7,078 nucleotides of DNA from NCBI GenBank assembly GCA_030765735.1, contig JAVCBZ010000007.1, positions 1 through 7,078 of the forward strand. Direction: 5' to 3'. The notes under the pieces are model-generated. The model searched no databases. It saw only the letters and a program-made list of their open reading frames with translations, and was not told where the DNA came from. Source of the stretch: Candidatus Susulua stagnicola (GTDB lineage: Bacteria > Omnitrophota > Gorgyraeia > Duberdicusellales > 4484-171). The position numbers and the translations under genes were made by a program. Position 1 is the first letter of the stretch. Each line of letters begins with the position of its first letter. This document shows positions 1 to 6,065 of the stretch, in pieces.

Positions 1-1
1 C

Positions 2-517
2 AATGTAATTGATAAAGTAGCCCTTTCTCTAGGAGTAGCTTGTTATGAGACTCCAGTAGGGTTTAAATACATATCTAATTTATTTAAAAATAATCTTATT
101 TGTATTGGTGGCGAGGAAGCTGGAGGAATTGGTTTTAAAGGCTATATTCCTGAAAGAGATGGTTCAGCAGCCTTTCTTCTTCTTTTAGAGATGATTGTTG
201 ATGAAGGGAAAACCTTTAGCACTCTTTTAAATAATTTTTATAAGAAATATGGACATTATTATTATAGCCGTTCAGCTATTCCAGTAAAAAGCATTAAGAA
301 GGGTTTATCGGACTTAAAGTTGCCAACTTCTCTTAATGGTAAAAAGGTAGAAAGAATAAATACTCTTGATGGGGTAAAATTAATAGCTGGTGATTGCTGG
401 CTTATGTTTAGAAAATCAGGCACTGAGCCAATCGTTAGAGTTTACGCTGAAAGTAGGAGTAAAAAAGAATCTGATCAGCTTGTTGCTTTAGGTAGAAAGA
501 AAGTTTATGTTTTATAG
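2..517 (+). CDS. Phosphomannomutase/phosphoglucomutase, C-terminal part (5' end outside window)
   Basis: This is an alpha-D-phosphohexomutase, which interconverts hexose 6-phosphate and hexose 1-phosphate in the cytoplasm through a phosphoserine enzyme. The open frame runs in from the left edge and gives 171 residues before TAG. Seen in the fragment: a TPVGFKYI stretch at about residues 17-24, the sugar-binding loop as GGEEAGG (36-42), then GFKGYIPERDG (44-54), and the C-terminal phosphate-binding loop FRKSGTEP followed by VRVYAES (about 136-150). The catalytic serine and metal-binding loops lie upstream, outside the window, so activity cannot be judged. The sugar loop is usually GEESGG or GEMSGH in the family, so the alanine is a substitution at the serine position. 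Glucose versus mannose specificity cannot be decided from this part. The stop overlaps the next gene by 11 bases, which suggests co-transcription and coupled translation. Confidence 0.93.
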   Translation, partial: NVIDKVALSLGVACYETPVGFKYISNLFKNNLICIGGEEAGGIGFKGYIPERDGSAAFLLLLEMIVDEGKTFSTLLNNFYKKYGHYYYSRSAIPVKSIKKGLSDLKLPTSLNGKKVERINTLDGVKLIAGDCWLMFRKSGTEPIVRVYAESRSKKESDQLVALGRKKVYVL

Positions 518-1076
518 AGCATCTACTGCTTTAGTCTATTGTTATTTGATAACATTTTTTAAGTTAAAGATAGAAGGAAAAGACTCAATCCCTAAGAAGG
601 GCCCTTTTATCTTAGCGGCAAATCACCTAAGTAATTTAGATCCACCTCTTCTGGCCACTGTTTCTCCTCGGAAGGTAGGGTTTCTTGCTAAAGAGGAACT
701 ATTCAAAAGCAAGATATCTGCTTTCTATTTTAAAGGAGCAGGAGTAATGCCATTGAAGAGAGGACAAAATGATATTAGGGCTGTACGCTTAGCTCTTAAA
801 GTGCTCAAGAAGAGACCTTTAGCTATTTTCCCTCAAGGTACTCGGGGAGCTAGTATGGAGACTGCGAATAGCGGAGTAGGTTTTCTTTGTAAAAAGTCTA
901 AAGTTCCTGTGATTGTAGCAAAAATTTATGGAACTGAAGAAGAGTCTTGTAAGAATTTGAATTTATTCAATAAAGGTAAGATAAGGGTTATCTTTGCCAG
1001 AGTTGAAAATATAGAAGATGGTGATAGCTATGAAGATATCACCCAAAAAGTCATGAGTAAAATAAAAAGCCTCTAA
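507..1076 (+). CDS. plsC: 1-acyl-sn-glycerol-3-phosphate acyltransferase (PlsC family)
   Basis: PlsC acylates lysophosphatidic acid at the sn-2 position to give phosphatidic acid, the precursor of membrane phospholipids, at the inner face of the cytoplasmic membrane. The 189-residue protein has the family blocks in order: catalytic NHLSNLD (H40 and D45 form the HX4D motif), GVMPLKR at 79-85, the substrate-binding FPQGTRG at 108-114, and VPVIVAKIYGT at about 133-143. The third block is normally FPEGTR; here glutamine replaces the glutamate. Residues 4-19 are hydrophobic and may be a short membrane-associating segment. At 189 residues it is a compact form, similar in size to the PlsC homologues often found between cmk and rpsA, but no cmk is seen here. 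The start at 507 lies inside the end of the mutase gene with only a purine-rich AGAAAGAAAG upstream, so translation is probably coupled. Other acyl acceptors are possible. Confidence 0.9.
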   Translation: MFYRASTALVYCYLITFFKLKIEGKDSIPKKGPFILAANHLSNLDPPLLATVSPRKVGFLAKEELFKSKISAFYFKGAGVMPLKRGQNDIRAVRLALKVLKKRPLAIFPQGTRGASMETANSGVGFLCKKSKVPVIVAKIYGTEEESCKNLNLFNKGKIRVIFARVENIEDGDSYEDITQKVMSKIKSL

Positions 1077-1079
1077 GGC
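1069..1079 (+). other. Small inverted repeat over the plsC stop codon
   Basis: GCCT and AGGC pair around a three-base loop (CTA), and the TAA stop of plsC lies in the loop and right arm. The stem is only four pairs and no T-run follows on the + strand, so it does not qualify as a factor-independent terminator. It lies just upstream of the rpsA promoter. Confidence 0.25.
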
Positions 1080-1087
1080 ACTTACTC

Positions 1088-1115
1088 TTGACAAATATAC
1101 GATTTGAAAGATAAT
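1088..1115 (+). promoter_or_regulatory. Predicted sigma70-type promoter for rpsA-tyrS
   Basis: A perfect -35 box TTGACA (1088-1093) is followed by a 16-base spacer and the -10 box GATAAT (1110-1115), which matches TATAAT at five of six positions. The expected transcription start is near 1121-1123, giving an untranslated leader of only about 25 bases that consists mostly of the ribosome binding site. This would let rpsA be transcribed independently of the upstream mutase-plsC pair. The leader is too short to hold a riboswitch or a large S1-binding structure. Confidence 0.75.
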
Positions 1116-1129
1116 TGTAAAATTTTTTT

Positions 1130-1136
1130 AAGGAGG
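1130..1136 (+). promoter_or_regulatory. Shine-Dalgarno site of rpsA
   Basis: AAGGAGG is a full anti-16S match lying 11 bases before the ATG at 1148, slightly farther than usual. It supports that start codon and shows that this organism uses canonical Shine-Dalgarno initiation. Confidence 0.8.
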
Positions 1137-1147
1137 ATCAGGTAAAA

Positions 1148-2716
1148 ATGGAAAATGCAATTACAGAGTTAGCAAAAGCATATTACGATTCGATCAAGGA
1201 ATTAAAAGAGGGAGAAATCATAACCGGTAAGGTTATTGTTGTAAACCCTACTGAAGTTATAATTGATGTGGGTTATAAGTCTGAAGGGGTAATTCTTCGT
1301 GATGAATTTAAAGGGGTTGATATAGAGAATTTAGAAGAAATTGATGTTTATGTCGAGAACGTTGAAGATGAGGAAGGTAAAATTGTTCTTTCTTTTAAGA
1401 GAGCTAGAGAAGCAAAAGGATGGCTAACTCTGATTGAAAGTTTCAAAGAGGGCGATTTAGTAGAAGGTATGGCCTTACGTAAAGTAAAAGGTGGATATAT
1501 AGTAAGTGTTTTTGGAGTTGAAGGTTTCTTGCCTCAGAGTTTATCTTCATTTAGAACTTTTGAAGATGAAGAGGTGATGGGAAAGACATTTAAATTCCAA
1601 ATTATAAAGATGAATAAACTAAAGGGGAGCTTCATTGTTTCTCGTAAAGATGCTGTTAGAGCAGAGAGAGAAGTTGCTCGTAAAAAGATTTGGGAAGAGA
1701 TTAAAGAGGGCGAGACAATAAAAGGCCGAGTAAAAAGTATTACTAACTTTGGTGCTTTTATTGATTTAGGAGGAGTAGATGGGCTTCTTCATATAGCTGA
1801 TATGAGCTGGAAGAAGATTACTCACCCTTCAGAGATTGTTGCTGTAGGAAACGAGATCCAGATAATGGTTCTGAAGTTTGATAAGGAAAAGGGAAAGATT
1901 TCTCTTGGCTTAAAACAGACAACTCCTGACCCTTGGAAAGAAATAGGAGACAAGTTCCCAGTAGATTCCTTAATAAAGGGGAAGATTACTAATATTCAGA
2001 AGTATGGAATATTCGTAGAGTTAGAAAAGGGAATTGAAGGATTAGTTCATATAAGCGAAGTTTCTTGGACAAAGAGATTTATCAATTTACATGATGTTTT
2101 TGCCATTGGGGACACTCTGGAGGTAAAGATAATTAGTGTTGATTCTGCTGACAGGAAGATTTCCTTGAGTATAAAACAATTAGAAAAGGATCCCTGGGAA
2201 GATGTAGAGAAGTTAATTACCATTGATAATGTAATTGCTGGTAAAGTTAGTGGTTTTGGCGATGGTTGTACCTATATAGAGTTAGATAATGGTTTAGAAG
2301 GTATAATTTTTAATGAAGATATTTCTTGGACTAAAAGACTTACTCGAGCCCAAGAAGTTTTAAAAAGAGGACATGGCTATGAGTGGAAGATTTTAGGTCT
2401 AGACCGAAGTAACAAGAAAGTTATTTTAGGGGTGAAACAATTAAAAGAAGATCCATGGCCTCAGATTGTTGAAAAATTTCCAATTGGAAAAGTTGTAGAG
2501 GGAGAGGTAATTAAAATAACTAATTTTGGAATATTTGTTAGTATAGACACAGACTTAGAGGGATTAGTTTTCTCAGGAGAGATAGAAAAAGAAGCTATGG
2601 ATGAATATAAACCTGGTGAGAAGATGAAAGTTAAGATAATAAAAATTGACCAGGGGTCGGCAAAAGTAGGTCTTTCAGCAAAAATAAATGAAGAACAAAA
2701 TAGACCAACATCTTAA
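1148..2716 (+). CDS. rpsA: 30S ribosomal protein S1 (six S1 domains)
   Basis: Ribosomal protein S1 binds mRNA at the 30S subunit and helps unfold and place it for initiation. The 522-residue protein shows six S1/OB-fold repeats at about residues 22-84, 102-167, 188-256, 273-343, 360-430 and 447-512. Repeats 3, 4 and 6 keep the RNA-binding face (NFGAFIDL, KYGIFVEL, NFGIFVSI) together with GLLHI, GLVHI or GLVF; repeats 1 and 2 are divergent, as expected for the ribosome-docking end. Repeat 5 has GDGCTYIEL in place of the usual FGxF-type strand. Linkers carry a recurring DPW (261-263, 348-350, 435-437). The length is a little under the roughly 557 residues of the E. coli protein, with the same domain number. 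A strong promoter and Shine-Dalgarno site precede it, and its end overlaps tyrS by 29 bases. The identification is secure; four-domain S1 proteins of Gram-positive bacteria are clearly different. Confidence 0.97.
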   Translation: MENAITELAKAYYDSIKELKEGEIITGKVIVVNPTEVIIDVGYKSEGVILRDEFKGVDIENLEEIDVYVENVEDEEGKIVLSFKRAREAKGWLTLIESFKEGDLVEGMALRKVKGGYIVSVFGVEGFLPQSLSSFRTFEDEEVMGKTFKFQIIKMNKLKGSFIVSRKDAVRAEREVARKKIWEEIKEGETIKGRVKSITNFGAFIDLGGVDGLLHIADMSWKKITHPSEIVAVGNEIQIMVLKFDKEKGKISLGLKQTTPDPWKEIGDKFPVDSLIKGKITNIQKYGIFVELEKGIEGLVHISEVSWTKRFINLHDVFAIGDTLEVKIISVDSADRKISLSIKQLEKDPWEDVEKLITIDNVIAGKVSGFGDGCTYIELDNGLEGIIFNEDISWTKRLTRAQEVLKRGHGYEWKILGLDRSNKKVILGVKQLKEDPWPQIVEKFPIGKVVEGEVIKITNFGIFVSIDTDLEGLVFSGEIEKEAMDEYKPGEKMKVKIIKIDQGSAKVGLSAKINEEQNRPTS

Positions 2717-3887
2717 ACTAATAAAAGAGAACTCAGTTGACTTAATTTCTGAGTCAGAATTAATCCTTAAGCTAGAGAATTCTTTTAAGAAGAATAAACC
2801 TCTTAAACTGAAGATTGGTTTTGATCCGACAGCAAGAGATATTCATCTAGGGCATACTGTGCTTCTTAGGAAATTACGTAAATTACAGGACTTAGGACAT
2901 CAGGTTTATCTTATTATAGGGGACTTTACTGCTAAGATAGGAGATCCTTCTCAAAGAAGCGTCTTGCGGCCAGTTTTAACCGACAGGGAAATTAAATCTA
3001 ATGCAGCTACTTATACTCATCAGGTATTTAAGATTCTTAACAAAAGAAAAACTAAGATAATTAACAATAGTGTTTGGTATGCGAAAATGGGATTACCTAA
3101 GTTTTTATCTTTGTTATCTTCTTATACTATAGCTAGGATACTTGAGCGTGATGATTTTTCAAAAAGGATTAGTAAAGGTAAACCTCTTACTGTTTTAGAA
3201 ATAGTCTATCCTTTAATACAAGGATATGATTCTTATATGATGGGAGCTGATATTGAGTTTGGTGGGACTGATCAGAAATTTAATTTGATTGTTGGTCGGC
3301 ATCTTCAGCAGACTTTTGGTCAATCTTCTCAAGTAGTTGTTACTATGCCTATTTTAGTAGGATTAGATGGAAAGGACAAGATGTCGAAGTCTTTAAATAA
3401 TTATATTGGTGTAACAGAAGACCCTAAATCGATGTTTGGTAAAATTATGAGTATTTCTGATGAAGTTATGTGGGAATATATTAGATTGCTTAGTGATTTT
3501 AATCCTAAGGAATTAAAAGATCAACATCCTAAACTGGTTAAATTAAATTTATCAGAAAGCATTGTTTCATTTTATCATTCTAAAGAAAAGGCTCAAATAG
3601 AGAGAAAAGAATTTGAAGGAGTATTCTCTAAAGGGAAATTACCCAAAGAGATGCAAATACTTCAAGTGAAAGAAACTGTGGTTGATATAGTAGAAATTTT
3701 ACATTTAGCTAAAATTGTCGCTTCTAAAAATGAGGCTCGAAGGCTTTTGGCTCAAGGAAGTATCTCGCTTCTAGATTCAGAGGCTAAAGTAATTGCTGTT
3801 TTGAAAGAACAAAGCTTAAAAATTCCTCAAGAAGGAGCGATTCTTAAGGTTGGTAAGAAGAGATTTTTAAAGTTAACCCTTCAATAA
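2688..3887 (+). CDS. tyrS: Tyrosyl-tRNA synthetase (KMSKS/TyrZ-like type)
   Basis: This class Ic synthetase charges tRNA-Tyr with tyrosine via tyrosyl-adenylate in the cytoplasm. Seen in the 399-residue product: GFDPTARDIHLGH (44-56), holding the HIGH signature as HLGH at 53-56; the tyrosine-recognition segment with Y174, Q178 and D181 (YPLIQGYD); GGTDQ at 192-196; and the KMSKS loop at 231-235. A C-terminal S4 RNA-binding domain spans about 335-399 (EARRLLAQGSISL). The KMSKS loop and the sequence around HLGH fit the TyrZ-like bacterial branch and not the KFGKS-containing TyrS of E. coli or Bacillus TyrS. The start lies 29 bases inside the rpsA end and has only a weak purine site upstream (AGG at 2668-2670), so translation probably depends on ribosomes finishing rpsA. 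The next in-frame ATG lies far inside the protein, which supports 2688. Confidence 0.96.
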   Translation: MKNKIDQHLKLIKENSVDLISESELILKLENSFKKNKPLKLKIGFDPTARDIHLGHTVLLRKLRKLQDLGHQVYLIIGDFTAKIGDPSQRSVLRPVLTDREIKSNAATYTHQVFKILNKRKTKIINNSVWYAKMGLPKFLSLLSSYTIARILERDDFSKRISKGKPLTVLEIVYPLIQGYDSYMMGADIEFGGTDQKFNLIVGRHLQQTFGQSSQVVVTMPILVGLDGKDKMSKSLNNYIGVTEDPKSMFGKIMSISDEVMWEYIRLLSDFNPKELKDQHPKLVKLNLSESIVSFYHSKEKAQIERKEFEGVFSKGKLPKEMQILQVKETVVDIVEILHLAKIVASKNEARRLLAQGSISLLDSEAKVIAVLKEQSLKIPQEGAILKVGKKRFLKLTLQ

Positions 3888-3893
3888 AATTTC

Positions 3894-3921
3894 TTGCATT
3901 TTACCTTGCGATTGTTATAAT
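3894..3921 (+). promoter_or_regulatory. Predicted extended -10 promoter for galT-gap-pgk
   Basis: A perfect TATAAT (3916-3921) is preceded by TG one base upstream, giving the extended -10 TGTTATAAT (3913-3921). The -35 region is weak: TTGCAT at 3894-3899 with a 16-base spacer keeps only the TTG. Extended -10 promoters tolerate a poor -35 box. Transcription would begin near 3928, leaving a leader of about 87 bases before galT. Confidence 0.65.
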
Positions 3922-3958
3922 AATTTTCCAGAAAGCCCCAATCTTTTAGGTAATGAAA

Positions 3959-3974
3959 GCTGTTTTAAAATAGC
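3959..3974 (+). promoter_or_regulatory. Near-palindrome in the galT leader, possible operator
   Basis: GCTGTTTTAAAATAGC is a 16-base inverted repeat with seven of eight arm positions complementary; the eighth is a G/T pair. It lies roughly 30-45 bases downstream of the predicted transcription start. Its symmetry and size suit a dimeric repressor operator. As RNA it would form only a weak AT-rich stem with a four-base loop and no following T-run, so it is not a terminator. No bound regulator can be named. Confidence 0.35.
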
Positions 3975-3991
3975 AGATTCCTAGATTAGTG

Positions 3992-4004
3992 TTAAGGTTA
4001 AGGG
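3992..4004 (+). promoter_or_regulatory. Tandem TTAAGG with weak ribosome binding site of galT
   Basis: TTAAGG occurs twice in direct succession (3992-3997 and 3998-4003). The second copy, extended to AAGGG (4000-4004), lies 10 bases before the ATG at 4015 and is the best ribosome binding candidate. It is clearly weaker than the AAGGAGG of rpsA and gap. Confidence 0.45.
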
Positions 4005-4014
4005 ATAATAATAT

Positions 4015-5016
4015 ATGCCGGAGTTGAGAAAAGATCCTATTATTGGACGGTGGGTTATTATTGCTACTGAAAGAGCAAAAAGACCTAATGATTTTAAACC
4101 GGAAAAAGAAGCTATCATTGGAAATGGTTTGTGTCCTTTTTGTGAGGGTAATGAAAAATTAACACCTCCTGAAGTTGATGCAGATAGACCTTCTTCTAAT
4201 GATAGAGACATTCCAGGCTGGCTTATCAGAACAGTTCCTAATAAATATCCAGCCTTAGAAAATGTAGCTGATTTGAAAAAAAAGAGTCAAGGAATTTTTG
4301 ATATGATGGAGGGGGTAGGCCAGCATGAGGTTATAATAGAAAGTCCTAGCCATGAGAAACAATTAGCTGACTTAAGTGTTGAGGAGATTAAGAGAGTAGT
4401 AGCTGTTTATAAGAGAAGAAGTATTACTTTGGGTGAAGATAAACGTTTTAAATATGTATTAATATTTAAAAATTATGGGTTAGCTGCCGGTGCTTCTTTA
4501 GAACATAGCCATACTCAATTAATATCTTTACCAATAGTTCCTAAGAGAGTTATTGGAGAGCTTGAAGGTATACAGCGTTACTTTAAAGAGAAAAAGAAAT
4601 GTGTGTTTTGTGATTCAATTGAACAAGAAAGAAGAGAGCAAAAACGCCAGGTTTGTGAGAATGATGATTTTTATGCTTTTTGTCCTTTTGCTTCGCGATC
4701 ACCATTTGAGGTTTGTATAATTCCTAAGAAGCATCAGCATTCTTTTGTTGCTATTAGTGAAAGTGAAATTGATAGTTTTTCAAAAATATTAAAAGATGTT
4801 CTTATGCGGATTAAAGTTTTATTAAATAATCCGCCTTATAATTTTATTATCCATACTAGTCCACTTAATGGTGAAACTAACGAATTGTTTCATTGGCATG
4901 TTGAATTAATGCCTAAGCTAACTAAAATTGCTGGGTTTGAGTGGGGAACAGGGTTTTATATAAATTCTACACCGCCAGAATTGGCGAGTGAATGTTTAAG
5001 AGAGGTAAAAGTTTAA
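4015..5016 (+). CDS. galT: Galactose-1-phosphate uridylyltransferase family protein (HIT superfamily)
   Basis: Enzymes of this family move a nucleoside monophosphate from a nucleotide sugar to a sugar 1-phosphate, or to phosphate, through a histidine-nucleotidyl intermediate; in GalT this is the UMP exchange of the Leloir pathway. The 333-residue protein has two HIT-like halves. In the first: N-terminal RKDPIIGRWVIIA (5-17), CPFC with C40 and C43, H113 and H164 as the likely zinc ligands, and the active-site HSHTQ (164-168), whose second histidine H166 is the predicted nucleophile. In the second: another CxxC (C196, C199), the HTSPLNG segment (280-286), HWHVELMP (293-300) and GFEWGTGFYIN (307-317). 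E. coli GalT has HPHGQ in the active site. HSHxQ with a second CxxC is also my recollection of the plant ADP-glucose phosphorylase relative At5g18200, so the nucleotide and sugar are uncertain. It heads an apparent operon with gap 28 bases downstream. Confidence 0.85.
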   Translation: MPELRKDPIIGRWVIIATERAKRPNDFKPEKEAIIGNGLCPFCEGNEKLTPPEVDADRPSSNDRDIPGWLIRTVPNKYPALENVADLKKKSQGIFDMMEGVGQHEVIIESPSHEKQLADLSVEEIKRVVAVYKRRSITLGEDKRFKYVLIFKNYGLAAGASLEHSHTQLISLPIVPKRVIGELEGIQRYFKEKKKCVFCDSIEQERREQKRQVCENDDFYAFCPFASRSPFEVCIIPKKHQHSFVAISESEIDSFSKILKDVLMRIKVLLNNPPYNFIIHTSPLNGETNELFHWHVELMPKLTKIAGFEWGTGFYINSTPPELASECLREVKV

Positions 5017-5032
5017 AAAGTAAATTTTCAAA

Positions 5033-5039
5033 AAGGAGG
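5033..5039 (+). promoter_or_regulatory. Shine-Dalgarno site of gap
   Basis: AAGGAGG lies five bases before the ATG at 5045, in the 28-base galT-gap spacer. It is the strongest ribosome binding site of the second operon and predicts high GAPDH output compared with the weakly initiated galT on the same transcript. Confidence 0.8.
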
Positions 5040-5044
5040 AAAAA

Positions 5045-6046
5045 ATGGCAATAAAAGTAGGTATTAATGGATTTGGTAGAATTGGAAGATTGGTATTAAG
5101 ATCAATGATAGAAAGAGAAGAAAATGATATTAATGTTGTGGCTGTAAATGATCTTACTGATGCTGCTACATTAGCTCATCTTCTTAAGTATGATTCGAAT
5201 TTTGGTATTCTTTCAAATGAAGTTAAAGCTGAAGGTGATTCTATCGTAATTGATGGTAAAAAAGTCAAAGTTTTATCAGAGAGAGATCCTGGTAAACTTC
5301 CTTGGGCAGAATTAGGAGTAGATGTAGTAGTAGAATCAACTGGGTTTTTCCGTGATGCTCAAAAAGCTGGTTTGCATTTATCAGCTGGAGCAAAGAAAGT
5401 TATAATATCAGCCCCAGCTAAAGGAGATGTTGCGACTTTTGTTTTAGGAGTAAATGAAGAAAAATATGATTCTAGTAAAGATCACATAGTATCTAATGCT
5501 TCTTGTACTACTAATTGTATCGCACCAGTAACAAAGGCTTTAAAAGATGCTTTTGATATTAAAAAAGGGCTTATGACTACAATTCATTCTTATACTAATG
5601 ACCAAAAGGTTCTAGATTATCCACATCCTGATTTACGTAGAGCTCGTGCAGCAGCACTTTCAATGATTCCAACTACAACTGGTGCAGCTAAAGCGGTAGG
5701 CTTAGTTATTCCTGAGCTAAAAGGCAAACTTGATGGTTTAGCAATAAGAGTTCCTACACCTACTGTTTCTATAGTTGATGTTGTATTTCAATTAGGAAAA
5801 GAGACTACTACTGAAGAAGTAAACAAAGTTTTAACTGATGCTGCCAATGGTAAGATGAAAGGGATAATGGGGGTAAACAATGAGCCTTTAGTATCTATTG
5901 ATTTTAAGAAGAATCCACTTTCTTCAATAGTAGATGCTAAACAAACATTTTGTTTTGGCGATATGGTTAAGATTTTATCTTGGTATGATAACGAATGGGG
6001 TTATTCTTGCCGAATAGTAGATTTAATTAAGTATATAGTTAAATAA
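5045..6046 (+). CDS. gap: Glyceraldehyde-3-phosphate dehydrogenase, type I (NAD-dependent)
   Basis: GAPDH oxidises glyceraldehyde 3-phosphate with NAD and phosphate to 1,3-bisphosphoglycerate in cytoplasmic glycolysis, and runs in reverse in gluconeogenesis. The 333-residue length is typical. Seen: the Rossmann dinucleotide motif NGFGRIGR (8-15), VAVNDLTD (32-39) with D36 after the second strand, the active site ASCTTNC (152-158) with nucleophile C154, the catalytic histidine H181 in TTIHSYTNDQ, HPDLRRARAAA (194-204), IPTTTGAAKA (208-217), and the C-terminal SWYDNEWGY (312-320). The acidic D36, which would disfavour the 2'-phosphate of NADP, and the LDYPHPD segment favour NAD over NADP, but this is inference. 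The start is set by the strong Shine-Dalgarno site. The product is the substrate of PGK encoded next, so the pair catalyses consecutive steps. Confidence 0.98.
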   Translation: MAIKVGINGFGRIGRLVLRSMIEREENDINVVAVNDLTDAATLAHLLKYDSNFGILSNEVKAEGDSIVIDGKKVKVLSERDPGKLPWAELGVDVVVESTGFFRDAQKAGLHLSAGAKKVIISAPAKGDVATFVLGVNEEKYDSSKDHIVSNASCTTNCIAPVTKALKDAFDIKKGLMTTIHSYTNDQKVLDYPHPDLRRARAAALSMIPTTTGAAKAVGLVIPELKGKLDGLAIRVPTPTVSIVDVVFQLGKETTTEEVNKVLTDAANGKMKGIMGVNNEPLVSIDFKKNPLSSIVDAKQTFCFGDMVKILSWYDNEWGYSCRIVDLIKYIVK

Positions 6047-6054
6047 CTAAATGT

Positions 6055-6063
6055 AGGAGAGGG
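6055..6063 (+). promoter_or_regulatory. Ribosome binding site deciding the pgk start
   Basis: AGGAGAGGG contains AGGAG (6055-6059) six bases before an in-frame TTG at 6066, but 27 bases before the ATG at 6087. Nothing like a Shine-Dalgarno site lies directly ahead of that ATG (GATATTTTT). The spacing therefore favours the TTG as start. Confidence 0.6.
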
Positions 6064-6065
6064 TC

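Larger units (their letters stand above)
3888..4014 (+). other. Intergenic region between tyrS and galT (127 bases)
   Basis: This is the longest non-coding stretch. It holds an extended -10 promoter, a 16-base near-palindrome and a tandem TTAAGG just before galT, each listed separately. No stem followed by a T-run is visible after tyrS, so termination of the rpsA-tyrS transcript is either factor-dependent or absent, with read-through into galT. Confidence 0.6.

Noticed and set aside
1069..1095. Possible terminator after plsC
   Set aside because: The stem is only four base pairs (GCCT/AGGC) and is followed by ACTTACTCTTGAC, with no T-run.
2078..2460. DNA repeat encoding SWTKR and DPW segments
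   Set aside because: These are the homologous S1 domains of one protein and not a mobile or regulatory DNA repeat.
4003..4013. GATAATAATAT as a second -10 box directly ahead of galT
   Set aside because: It touches the start codon and would give a leaderless message. No suitable -35 is seen, and the upstream TGTTATAAT is a far better candidate.
3981..4211. 76-residue open frame on the minus strand
   Set aside because: It lies antisense over the start of the well-supported galT gene, has no ribosome binding site that I can see and no recognisable motif.
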